DNA of 64,000 bases from Stieleria sp. JC731 (GTDB lineage: Bacteria > Planctomycetota > Planctomycetia > Pirellulales > Pirellulaceae), in NCBI RefSeq assembly GCF_020966635.1, contig NZ_JAJKFQ010000002.1:930001-994000 (forward strand), given 5' to 3'. This document shows positions 26,301-34,247 of the stretch, in pieces. The notes beneath the pieces were generated by a model. That model worked only from the letters and a program-made list of their open reading frames with translations, was not told the origin of the DNA and searched no databases. The first letter of the stretch is position 1, and the number at the start of each line of letters is the position of its first letter. Made by a program: the position numbers and the translations under genes.

Positions 26301-28062
26301 ACTGGCACTTGATGACCCGGGTCAAGTAAGAGGCGTGAGAAATTCGAAGCGAATCGATTACGCGATTGCCCAGGTGAAAGCGACGTGCGACTTGAGGTGT
26401 TTCGAAATTTCGCAGGAAATTGGGGACAATTTAAAGGCCTTCGATCAGTGGAAACGGATGGTTCATAGCTCAAGTGATGCCGGTGAGCGAGGTGTTCGTG
26501 ATCAGATTGGTCGAGTGAATCGGTTGATCTCACTCGGAATTGCGATTCGCAGCCCAACTTTCATCCGAAAAACGATTGGTGTTTCCAAGAGCATCAGCCA
26601 ATTCAAAAGAGTACCTACGCTCGCGCAGCTTTTTGATACGTCATTGTCGCGAAATGAGACCGTTGACCAGCTTCGCGGTGAGCTTAGAAAATGGTTGCAA
26701 TCCTACTCTCACAGCTTTGTTTCAAATCCATGCGTTTCTTCCGTAGAGGACGTGAAATTACAACTGGCGGAGTCAGTGGTTAAACTACTTCAAAGGTGGA
26801 TGCAAGCTGAGATTTGCATTGGGTTGCAAAGAAAGGCCAATGCTTTAGGTAGCCGGTTCAGGGGCATTCCGACGTGGGACCAGTGGCGTGATGCAGCAAG
26901 AATCTATGAGGTTGCTGTTGAACTGAACCGCTTTGTTCATCGAGATGCTCTGCATTTTGCTGAGCAGCACGGGGATTCAAATTCTAGTGTTCGTCGTATA
27001 CGCCGTGACCGTTTTCAGAGTTGGTTCGACGACCAACAACGACTAGACACCCAGCACGCATTAGCTCTCGCCATGACGGGGGACTTCGCCAAAGCTGGGC
27101 GACGGCTCAACGAGGCTGAAGCCGCACTTGTCGAACTCGACGCGCCCGAGGGTTTGGAACGGGCAATCATCGATCTTCATCGTGCGTGTATTACTCTCTG
27201 GGAAGCGGAAAAACTGGGGCTCGCCGATGTTCAGCATAAAGTCACCGAGCTAGTGCCAAAAAAACTTGCGCACACTGCAACCGATTCCGAATCGCTTGAA
27301 AAAGTTTTGGGTTCGCTACAGGCAATGCCTTTGACGATCACGACCAAGACACGATCGTTGCTCGAGGACGCCTGGCAGCATCTAGATAGGGCGAGTCCTG
27401 TACTCGAACGGTACCGAAAAAACGCGTGGTGGACTACTTGGAATTTTGAATTGCGGATGCAACTAATTGAGTTTGAGATGTACGTTTCGCTAATCGAGAA
27501 GCCAAACGACTCTCTACCATACGTTGGGACGCGATTCGTTCCATCGAGAATGCCGACTCAATTGGATTCGTTGCTCGACAACTCACGCAGGGTGATCCGT
27601 ATGGACCTTTTTCGCCTCGCGAGGATCGTTGATTCCTATGCTCACTGTCTGCTCGTATTGTCATTGTGGCGATCAAACGCCGTCTATCGTGCCAGAAATC
27701 AGTCCGAGTTCGTTCAGCAGAGCAGTACGCCGGACATACTGTTGGAGTCCAAAGAACTTGAAGCACGAGAACACGACATGATAAGCAGGCTATATGCGAA
27801 GCACGCCAAAGTTGGACGCCAAGCATGCCCTCGCGGCGTCGGACATTCATTAGCAGACCTGCTGGCCGCCCGGAAACAGCTCGACAAGACAGAACTTGAG
27901 GAGTGCCAAAGTCGCCGTGCTGGAGGGTCAGCTAGAGGAACTCCCGTGGATTCTGAGGTCGAACGGTACGTCAGGAACACTCTAAAATTTTGCGAGCTTG
28001 TTTCCAAGTTTTCCCGTATCAACTCAGAATACACAAACCACCAGTCGCGTCTGCCACGTTGA
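23392..28062 (+). CDS. SIR2-domain STAND-like large protein, probable anti-phage defence
   Basis: A 1556-residue protein. An N-terminal SIR2-like domain shows the NAD-binding GAGLSAASG (about 49-57), TLNFDD (about 225-230) and KMHGD (about 268-272). The middle (about 470-800) looks like an NTPase-derived module: RKLVVVSSPPGTHYGI sits where a P-loop is expected but lacks the usual GK[ST]. The rest, about 800-1556, is a long helical region resembling the repeat sensor arrays of STAND proteins. Family knowledge: SIR2 effectors in such proteins deplete NAD on phage sensing and abort infection. The ATG at 23392 is preferred over an in-frame TTG at 23383; GAGGG lies upstream. It stands alone on the plus strand, 160 bases from the IS3 element. 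Confidence 0.75.
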   Translation: MDAMSLSLENATIGGGMRSVHESELNEVDFVERITQARNDGKGFVPLVGAGLSAASGVPLIRQIERYLHYCIAITLGVDQISDWDRLPEFQKAWRWHPQRDEWPPIDIPHAYKTQVQDWQRRIGDVAGRLSHLASTSNTVWKRYPEIKVFLEAYGATAEWRSALSFLSRLRENVLPEGRVLTLGAIDPHVYDNFFLNAVFGKTPTLGHRMLARLANPLGINTIVTLNFDDLLEQAFAETGSPLTVYGVHHEAGLPGYHSQFGKNVLVKMHGDRYGLRADYSLDEHPSEDDCRHFTSYLANRTITVDEWISLRDDSSTSRLKTRNHLLVTGLAVQEERILELIRRAASVLDDDFRVFWMVYLSGEIEPAAERLRNTLQSCAKNNEPKFAIIQHHFCGLLFYNLYQHLEGSLPPTGAIFPARARVAVPPGPLRQFSAQQDKTGSALLNLANAIDDRIAECFERNQFSNPRKLVVVSSPPGTHYGIVSASSRSFSNQLDRGRQAIWIDLDDVVDTDDLFEVMLHTIARAAGVVDWMPVLAQSNTNDLGMSRNQLSEARQQEILRITNNPDRQWVIYLNSRSGGAGSAFVSVERFKEFQKASGPNGWIDRVEPSEPDDFASRTGNSHEFLELLECISRDACPNVAIVLLCYGDNPQVNDAVTEAPAPISGSIYNSETMSNESDQQRGETESINDGSCGTTSANHAPLEDSIASESSGGGFPNLLGRDCRRVALSKSCFEEGLSTDGIAQKALDWVDNGLGDNSPGDSKARQRFLFALVSVNRVRSQSLLWSWAFHEFDNSESHYFAGRRKNSDQWSRELTELHVVRVQPGGFLWMQSDIRRRLRKQLRERYRNEPNVIPRVHQGIAEWYAKLHVSSRSARAATESAYHQLLRARFTLEQIGDRYNKQTDELVAQALQAFGSALRVLRQGRPSMLSDGYTQGTCRRLEDIRDKHCVDRIERRIFQNGIGEPSKARLALDDPGQVRGVRNSKRIDYAIAQVKATCDLRCFEISQEIGDNLKAFDQWKRMVHSSSDAGERGVRDQIGRVNRLISLGIAIRSPTFIRKTIGVSKSISQFKRVPTLAQLFDTSLSRNETVDQLRGELRKWLQSYSHSFVSNPCVSSVEDVKLQLAESVVKLLQRWMQAEICIGLQRKANALGSRFRGIPTWDQWRDAARIYEVAVELNRFVHRDALHFAEQHGDSNSSVRRIRRDRFQSWFDDQQRLDTQHALALAMTGDFAKAGRRLNEAEAALVELDAPEGLERAIIDLHRACITLWEAEKLGLADVQHKVTELVPKKLAHTATDSESLEKVLGSLQAMPLTITTKTRSLLEDAWQHLDRASPVLERYRKNAWWTTWNFELRMQLIEFEMYVSLIEKPNDSLPYVGTRFVPSRMPTQLDSLLDNSRRVIRMDLFRLARIVDSYAHCLLVLSLWRSNAVYRARNQSEFVQQSSTPDILLESKELEAREHDMISRLYAKHAKVGRQACPRGVGHSLADLLAARKQLDKTELEECQSRRAGGSARGTPVDSEVERYVRNTLKFCELVSKFSRINSEYTNHQSRLPR

Positions 28063-28519
28063 CGATTGGAACGTACAAGGCTTACGAGTAACTTACTCTG
28101 CAGGATTGCATTCTCCGCATTCAGATACCTCACTTGCTGGGCCAATTCCTGCGGAGTGAGCGACGCAAGCAATATCAAGAGTGGGTGAACGATTGCGGCC
28201 ATTTGTGCTGCCGATTCCCGTGCAAGTCCTAGACTAATCGGGGTGGTGTCATTTTTTTACCCCGCTGAAATGATGAGCCTACGGACTGGTTCGCCATCCG
28301 CAACGGCCGCGTAAGTGGCGAGTGATTTGCCGTTCAATTTTCGGCCGCGTTGTTAAGAAGAACCGGAACAGATTATCGGCGATGAAGTCGCTTCAGCCGA
28401 CATTCTCTCTCCCCGTTAACCACTCGGAGACATGCGAGAAAAAGTAGCTTCGGTTAACGACAAACCAGCCAATCGCTTTCGTTACTGTTGCGTATCAGTC
28501 CGCCTCGAACGAGACGAGA

Positions 28520-28762
28520 ATCGCATCGAAACAGCCGCCTAGATCAGGAAATGCCTGCGAAATCCGGTGACTCTCTCCGGATTGGTTTTGTACAGGGAGC
28601 TACTATCCGATTCTTGTTCGTCGAGTCGTGGCTTTGCTACATGCTTCCTCCAGACCCCGCCTCGCGACGACGCCCTTGCGTTTCGCTAATCCTTCACCTC
28701 CATCAAGTTGGATAAGGGACTTGCACCCTCAAGCCCGAGAAACATGCCTGGCAAACATGAAA
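28520..28762 (-). ncRNA. Possible group II intron ribozyme remnant, no reverse transcriptase
   Basis: Read on the minus strand the segment contains phrases I associate with the 5' part of bacterial group II introns: GGGTGCAAGTCCC, then GAAGGATTAGCGAAACGCAA, then GGAGGAAGC. No reverse-transcriptase frame is present nearby, so it would be a fragment. This is recognition from memory of sequence style and needs a covariance search. Confidence 0.3.
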
Positions 28763-28794
28763 AACGGCACCCATTTAAAACTGCTGGTGCCGTT
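28763..28794. terminator. Hairpin between convergent genes
   Basis: A 9-base stem (AACGGCACC with GGTGCCGTT) around a 14-base loop, about 100 bases beyond the end of the GDSL gene and 700 beyond the SIR2 gene. It could stop transcription from either side. No strong U-run. Confidence 0.4.
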
Positions 28795-28892
28795 GGCTTT
28801 GAGGATCAGTTCGACCGAGCGGATCGGCCTGGAACGTTGTACCGTCTATGTGAAACAGAACATGGACGGACATTCGAATCAGTCAGGCGAGA

Positions 28893-29627
28893 TTAGACGC
28901 CGACAACTTCGCGCCAGGTTTTGGCCATCAGCTGATGCCCTTTCTGCGTTGGGTGAACGCCATCACCGGCCAGCTCTTTCGGCTCCGTGCCGTTTGCGAC
29001 GGCATCGTCGAACATCGTTTGGAATGGGACCCACATTGCACCGGCTTCGGTCGCAACTTGCTTCGCATATTCACGTCGCGTTGTGAACTCGGGGAACCAT
29101 TTCGATTCGTTCTCTTTGACCGTTCCGCTCATCAGTACGAAAGGTTCACAGATCACGAACGTCGTCTTTGGAAGTGCCTTACGCGTGCGTTCGAGCAGCG
29201 CCGCAAATCCGTCGCGATAAACTTCGGCGGTACCATCGTAGTTGCCGTTCAGTTTGTGCCAGATGTCGTTGACGCCGATCAAGATGCTCAGGATCTTGGG
29301 TTCGATATCGATGCAATCTTTTTGCCAGCGGCGATCCAAATCAGGAACTTTGTTCCCGGAGATGCCTCGGTTGTGAATCTGCAGATCCAGTTCCGGATAG
29401 TCGCTGTGTAATGCTTCGGAAATGAATTTCGGATAGCCGTGTCCTAACCCTTCATTTGCGACCGGCGATTTCTTGTTGCGTCCAGCATCGGTGATCGAAT
29501 CCCCTTGAAACAGGATGACATCGCCTTTGGAAAGAGTCATCTTTTCTGCGGCCGACAATGAGGTTTGATTCAAGCAAGCGACCGTACCGGTGGCTGCGGT
29601 CGCGGCAAGGAAGGTTCGTCGTTTCAT
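28893..29627 (-). CDS. Secreted SGNH/GDSL esterase
   Basis: A 244-residue hydrolase of the SGNH superfamily, related to rhamnogalacturonan acetylesterase-type carbohydrate esterases. A twin-arginine signal (KRRTFLAATAATG) directs export. The conserved blocks are in order: GDSI with the nucleophile Ser (about 42-45), NRGISGN, GVNDIW, and DGVHPTQKGH with the catalytic Asp and His. The ATG at 29627 is used; an in-frame GTG lies two codons upstream. It follows the Gfo/Idh/MocA gene on the same strand across a hairpin. A role in deacylating polysaccharide outside the cytoplasm is likely; the exact substrate is unknown. Confidence 0.8.
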   Translation of the reverse strand: MKRRTFLAATAATGTVACLNQTSLSAAEKMTLSKGDVILFQGDSITDAGRNKKSPVANEGLGHGYPKFISEALHSDYPELDLQIHNRGISGNKVPDLDRRWQKDCIDIEPKILSILIGVNDIWHKLNGNYDGTAEVYRDGFAALLERTRKALPKTTFVICEPFVLMSGTVKENESKWFPEFTTRREYAKQVATEAGAMWVPFQTMFDDAVANGTEPKELAGDGVHPTQKGHQLMAKTWREVVGV

Positions 29628-29686
29628 AATCACTGTGATAGTTAGGAAGACAAGTAAGTGGATTTAATTCGTGTGAGGTGAAACCA

Positions 29687-29716
29687 TTCCGAAAAGGCTT
29701 CTGTCCCTTTTCGGAA
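29687..29716 (-). terminator. Hairpin after the Gfo/Idh/MocA gene
   Basis: An 11-base perfect stem (TTCCGAAAAGG with CCTTTTCGGAA) and an 8-base loop, 28 bases past the stop of the upstream minus-strand gene. It would separate that transcript from the GDSL gene. Confidence 0.55.
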
Positions 29717-29743
29717 AGTCTATTCATCGCTTCGGTTCACTGG

Positions 29744-31090
29744 CTATGTCGACAGTCCATCGACTTGGTAGCCATCGCGGTATTTGCGATACAGAAGCTT
29801 ATTGGCTCGGTCGTTGTTGGTGATTTTCAATCCTTCAGCGTCCCAGTTCAAAGCTTGATTGGGGAATCGGTTGGCAACCACTCCCAACAGCAACGCCTCG
29901 GTCAGCGGACCACCAAAAGAAAAGGGCGCGCTCGTTTCACCATTGCCCATGCAAGCATCGACCCATTGATGGTAGTGATTGGCGCCTTCGACATCAGGCC
30001 GTTTGTAGTCTTTGAATTTCGCAACCGGGAACAACACCGCTTCGCTGATATGTGGCAACAGAAGGTGACCTTCTTCTCCGACGAATAGCGATCCCTGTCC
30101 GGGCAAGGCGGTTCCTTCGGGCAGCCCAACAGCTGTCGGTTCCGGCGGGGCAAACGATCCGTCGTACCACTTCCACTTCATCGTTTTGGTGGTGTACTTC
30201 GTCTGTGGAAACTCGTACTCAACAACGTTGCGTTCTGGATGACCAATGCCAGTCGGTTGACGGCAGTCGGTCTTGGCCCAATTGGGTGCTGTCAGTTCAA
30301 GAGCACCATAGGGAGTGTCAAAAATATGGACGCCCATATCACCGAGTGTTCCTGTACCGAAATCGATCAGCTTTCGCCAATTTCCGGGATGATAAACGCC
30401 TGGAACATAGTCGCGAGCGTCAGCAGTCCCCAGCCAACGGTCGAAGTCCAGGCTTTCAGGAACTGGTGAAGCCATTGGCAGTTCGGGCTGGTCATATCCC
30501 CAGTTCTTGTTTGACCAAGCATGAACCTCTTTCACCTTTCCGATCACGCCGTCTTGAATCATCTTGACCGCTTGACGATAGACGCGATGCGAATGGATCT
30601 GGATGCCCATCTGCGTGACTAGTCCCTTTTCCTGAGCAACTTCCCGTAGGCGTCGAGCTTCGAACACTTCGTGCGTCAATGGCTTCTGGCAATACACAGG
30701 TTTACCCGCGTTCATCGCCGTCATCGCAGCCGGCGCGTGCGTATGATCCGGCGTGGAAACCACGACGCCATCGATCGAATCACCGAGCGATGAAATCATT
30801 TCGCGATAGTCGGTGAAGGTCTTTGCGTTCGGATGCTTTTCCAGCGCCGCGGCCAACCGAGCCGAATCGACATCACACAACGCTGCGACTTCGACTGACG
30901 AGTGCGACGCGATCGAATTTAAATCCGATCCCCCCATCCCGCCGACACCAATATGGGCGGTGCGAAGTTTCTGCATCGGCGAGGTCTGGGCAAACGCCTT
31001 TGCCGGTGACAAGCACGCGAGGCCGAATGAAGCGCCGATTGCGGCGGAACCAGACTTCAAGACTTGCCGGCGATTTATCGAATGGCTCAT
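29744..31090 (-). CDS. Tat-exported Gfo/Idh/MocA family oxidoreductase
   Basis: A 448-residue NAD(P)-dependent sugar oxidoreductase homologue of the type expanded in planctomycetes. The twin-arginine signal NRRQVLKSGSAA is followed by a hydrophobic core ending near AFAQ. The Rossmann motif is HIGVGGMGGSD; the family Lys-Pro pair is in VYCQKPLTHE; the C-terminal domain has GTGTLGDMGVHIFDTP. The ATG at 31090 (MSHSINRRQ) is chosen over an upstream in-frame codon because it places the signal at the N terminus. Exported members may bind cofactor in the periplasm or may be non-enzymatic; the substrate is not predictable. It is followed by the GDSL gene. Confidence 0.85.
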   Translation of the reverse strand: MSHSINRRQVLKSGSAAIGASFGLACLSPAKAFAQTSPMQKLRTAHIGVGGMGGSDLNSIASHSSVEVAALCDVDSARLAAALEKHPNAKTFTDYREMISSLGDSIDGVVVSTPDHTHAPAAMTAMNAGKPVYCQKPLTHEVFEARRLREVAQEKGLVTQMGIQIHSHRVYRQAVKMIQDGVIGKVKEVHAWSNKNWGYDQPELPMASPVPESLDFDRWLGTADARDYVPGVYHPGNWRKLIDFGTGTLGDMGVHIFDTPYGALELTAPNWAKTDCRQPTGIGHPERNVVEYEFPQTKYTTKTMKWKWYDGSFAPPEPTAVGLPEGTALPGQGSLFVGEEGHLLLPHISEAVLFPVAKFKDYKRPDVEGANHYHQWVDACMGNGETSAPFSFGGPLTEALLLGVVANRFPNQALNWDAEGLKITNNDRANKLLYRKYRDGYQVDGLST

Positions 31091-31260
31091 AGCTCGATCC
31101 TGTTGAAGGTGATAGCGATCACCTGAAAGCATAATCGAATTGTCCGAGCCTTGGTGACTACATTTCAGGCGTTCAACACCGACTCGCCGAGTTTGCTAAA
31201 TATCACCGCAGGAAAGCGTCCAACCTTAAATCGTACGCTTTGATCGGTACCCGCAGCGAG

Positions 31261-32883
31261 CTACGCCGACGCGGAATCGCCCAACATCGATCGGTACGCG
31301 TCACGCAGATAATCAAGCGGATACAAGCAGAACGAGTGCTCACGGCTACAATACAACGCCGCGTCTTTTCGTCGGTGCTGAAGCTGCTCTTGCTGCGACA
31401 AGAGTCGATCGCGAACGATGTCTAACGAATTCGCCAATCGCTGATTGACCGATGTGATTTGACGGTGCCACTGCAGACGCTGCCCGTGCGGCGGCACCTC
31501 CGCTAGCAGTGCATCTTTCTCCGCAACGATGCGTTCGAGTTCATCGGCCGGCAATGATGACTCGTCGCGGAATCGCTCCCCGTGAAATTCGACGTCGCGG
31601 ATCGATCGGCCCACTCGGATACTTTGCCGCTGGACGTCGTCGATCGAAAAGTCTTCGTGCCCTGGCAGCATGACCGTCGCGGACAAGACCATCAGCTGTG
31701 GTGGTGTGGCGTTCCAAAACCGCTGACTAATCAAGTCGCCAAGCTGATCGTATTTTCCGCCACCAATGCCGTGCAAAAACAGATCGCTAAGAATCAGCCG
31801 AGCGTACATGGTCGTGACCAAGGCACGACTTCGCAATTTAAACTCGGGACTGTTTAACGCGTGCAACGCCTCGAATGCTGAATCGCCACCAGCATTTTCG
31901 ATGCGACGCGATCGCTTTTGGCGATCACTGATCTCCAACACGCTTCCGCCTTGGCTGACGCGTACCCAGACAGGCTCGCGTTTAGGCGATTGATTGCCAT
32001 ACACCCAAAACGGTGCTTCGTACCAATCGCCGTCTTGAGCCAGGTTTGGAACGGGGTGGGCGTTGCTTCGGATCCCATGTACCTGCCGATAGAAGTCAGC
32101 AGACTCGTTGTAGCATTGATGAAATCGCGGCAGATCACGCAAAATCTGAATCGCGAACTGAGCAAACGACTCTGTGCGACAGACCACACTCTGCGGAATC
32201 TCCAGTGTCGAAAGTCCCAAATCATCCTCAAGATGATGTCTTGCTTGTGCCAACGCACAGCCTGCGAATCCGCAGCGTTGGATCGCCTCTCGGGCATGTC
32301 CCCACAGTTGACCGACCAAAGGGTTACCAACGATCGACCGAACAGCTTCTGCGACATGCTGGTCGAAAGCATCAAACAGATCGCGATCGATAATTTGCGA
32401 TTGCTCGTATGGCACACCGCCGGCACGACGGTCGTAGGCGACGCTGGTCGAATTGACCGCATGTGATTGCGTATCAAGCTGTGGAACACGTATCGCGCTC
32501 GATTGTGCGACGTCGCTGTCGACGACGAGATTCACAGCAGTCGCACCGGTTTGCTTTGCGACCTGATCGAGTGCGAAATTTTTGAACCACACTCCCGGAT
32601 GGAACAAAGTCGGCTGATGCCCTGCCATGACGATCGAATCAACACTTAATCCTTTCGCATCGACGTTTCGATAAGCACTTGTGTATCGCCGCGCATCGCG
32701 AATCAAACGTTCACGTGCATCGTTTCGCAGCTGAAGAAGCGACTCGGGCAGCGTTGCCGCTGTTTGTCGATTCTGCAGCAAGATCGAATCGGCTTCAGCC
32801 AACGATGGCGAGATCAGTGACTCGCCGTGCTGCCGTGGAGCACGATACTGCTTGAAATGGGTTTCAGCCAACTTATCGTCCAA
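31261..32883 (-). CDS. Conserved planctomycete-type protein, possibly distantly BshC-like
   Basis: A 540-residue cytoplasmic protein without signal or membrane span. The segment MAGHQPTLFHPGVWFKN (about 84-100) recalls the GQQPGLF-type motif of the bacillithiol-forming enzyme BshC, and the length is near that of BshC (about 540); the remaining similarity is not evident by eye. C-terminal residues 440-500 look like a coiled coil. The start is a TTG with GAGAT upstream. It begins three bases after the glycosyltransferase gene ends, so the two are co-transcribed. I leave the function open. Confidence 0.6.
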   Translation of the reverse strand: MDDKLAETHFKQYRAPRQHGESLISPSLAEADSILLQNRQTAATLPESLLQLRNDARERLIRDARRYTSAYRNVDAKGLSVDSIVMAGHQPTLFHPGVWFKNFALDQVAKQTGATAVNLVVDSDVAQSSAIRVPQLDTQSHAVNSTSVAYDRRAGGVPYEQSQIIDRDLFDAFDQHVAEAVRSIVGNPLVGQLWGHAREAIQRCGFAGCALAQARHHLEDDLGLSTLEIPQSVVCRTESFAQFAIQILRDLPRFHQCYNESADFYRQVHGIRSNAHPVPNLAQDGDWYEAPFWVYGNQSPKREPVWVRVSQGGSVLEISDRQKRSRRIENAGGDSAFEALHALNSPEFKLRSRALVTTMYARLILSDLFLHGIGGGKYDQLGDLISQRFWNATPPQLMVLSATVMLPGHEDFSIDDVQRQSIRVGRSIRDVEFHGERFRDESSLPADELERIVAEKDALLAEVPPHGQRLQWHRQITSVNQRLANSLDIVRDRLLSQQEQLQHRRKDAALYCSREHSFCLYPLDYLRDAYRSMLGDSASA

Positions 32884-32886
32884 CGA

Positions 32887-33678
32887 TTATCTCGGTTGGT
32901 GAGTGCAAACCGGATCACCGCTGACGGCATGCAAAACATGCTTCCCTTCGGCACACAGGCGATTGATTTCGTTTTCGATCACGCGGTTGTAGTGATCAAG
33001 ACGCGTTTGGGCGTGATCAAGTGCACCACCAAAGGACCGCGCGAGGTCTAGATAGATCAGTGGTACCGCCATTTCGACAACTCGCAGACCGGCCGCAGCG
33101 GCTTGGACCCACAGCTGCAACGGCATGGCGTAACCCGTGTCGGTGATATCGAACTGGCGAAGGGCTTCGGCGCGATAGGCTTTGAAACCGCAAAACGCAT
33201 CGGTGAGTTCGAAACCCAGACGGCGATTCAAATCCGCCGTGATGCGACGATTGATAAACATTCGCTCTTCAGGCGGTGCGTCGTCGCCTTCGAAATGGTG
33301 CAGGTAACGGCTTCCCGAAACGATGTCGGCGGAACGGGCCATGTCAATGAATGCGGGTATCCGCTTCGGTTGATGCTGACCGTCACAATCAAGGGTCACG
33401 ACACCGTCAAAACCGTTTTGCAGGGTGTACTGGAATGCGGTCTTCAAAGCCGCTCCGTATCCCTGATTTCCGTCGTGATGAATGACTGTGACATCGTCTC
33501 GCTTGGCCAGTTTTTCCGCCGTGCCATCGGTCGACCCATCGTCGACAACCAAGACATGGTCGGCAAACTTCACCACTCGATCAAGAACATCGTCGACGTA
33601 ATCGACCTCGTTAAAGACGGGGAGGGCGGCAAGCCAAGTCTCTTTGTTGTCAGATCGTTTCATTTGCTTCTTTGTCAT
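32887..33678 (-). CDS. Family 2 glycosyltransferase (dolichol-phosphate mannosyltransferase-like)
   Basis: A 263-residue inverting transferase of family GT2. Near the N terminus are PVFNE and VVDDGSTDGT (nucleotide binding), then LDCDGQHQP, with the DxD metal motif, about 75 residues later. GSRY and a charged RR segment follow, as in polyprenyl-phosphate mannosyl- or glucosyltransferases. There are no C-terminal membrane helices, so it is the short soluble form. The ATG at 33678 is preferred to a codon eight residues upstream. It is the first gene of a two-gene unit with the 540-residue unknown, three bases apart. The sugar donor is unknown. Confidence 0.8.
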   Translation of the reverse strand: MTKKQMKRSDNKETWLAALPVFNEVDYVDDVLDRVVKFADHVLVVDDGSTDGTAEKLAKRDDVTVIHHDGNQGYGAALKTAFQYTLQNGFDGVVTLDCDGQHQPKRIPAFIDMARSADIVSGSRYLHHFEGDDAPPEERMFINRRITADLNRRLGFELTDAFCGFKAYRAEALRQFDITDTGYAMPLQLWVQAAAAGLRVVEMAVPLIYLDLARSFGGALDHAQTRLDHYNRVIENEINRLCAEGKHVLHAVSGDPVCTHQPR

Positions 33679-33702
33679 GCAATTGCTTCGAACCACATCC
33701 AA

Positions 33703-34247
33703 CGGAACTGCATTCGGGCGAATCCCGAAGTCAGCGGATTAGATACGGATGGGACTACTTGCCGAATCCGAGAAACCTTACACGAGCGAACGCGTAAATC
33801 CGGAAGCTAGCAAGATTTAGACACCAAATGTGGCGGGTAAATTGGAGGTTCGCAGGTCATGGTAGCGAATCACCGACAGCCTTCACGCCCTGTTCGGGGC
33901 AGCTTTGACAGCGGAATCGAGCGGTGGGCCGCGTATTTTCGCACCAATGAGCCCTACAAAGCAAACCCCGTGCCGAGGATTTTGAATGTCGAAACGGCAG
34001 CAACCCACTGTTGCGGTATGTTAGCCAGCGATCAAGAACCCTCTGCCCTGATGTCGGATCACCCGTCAAGCCTCCATTTTGGCAGGTTCCGTTGGTGTCT
34101 AACTTGGATCGCCGATTGAGATCGATGGTCATTCGTTTTAGCTGTCCATCGATGGTGCCACGATCCATAAGCAAGCCGTTATGATGGCGGCGATCCCACC
34201 TTCCCCCGCCCCTGAACACGGGCCATCGCCCCCTCCTACGCGATTTC
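33703..34247. other. 545-base intergenic stretch
   Basis: Separates two divergent genes and should hold both promoters. Open frames here have no protein-like character. I see no tRNA, repeat or riboswitch that I can name. Confidence 0.5.

Larger units (their letters stand above)
28063..28892. other. 830-base stretch without a convincing gene
   Basis: Lies between two convergent genes. Open frames here are short and have no family resemblance. The right part contains a group II intron-like segment and a hairpin, listed separately; the left part (28063-28500) shows nothing I can identify. Confidence 0.6.

Noticed and set aside
28628-29086. A plus-strand frame of 152 codons
   Set aside because: Runs from the intron-like stretch into the antisense of the GDSL gene and shows no protein pattern.
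31854-32489. A 211-codon minus-strand frame within the 540-residue gene
   Set aside because: Alternative frame of the same strand with basic, non-protein-like composition.
33103-33810. A 235-codon plus-strand frame
   Set aside because: Antisense to the clearly identified GT2 gene.
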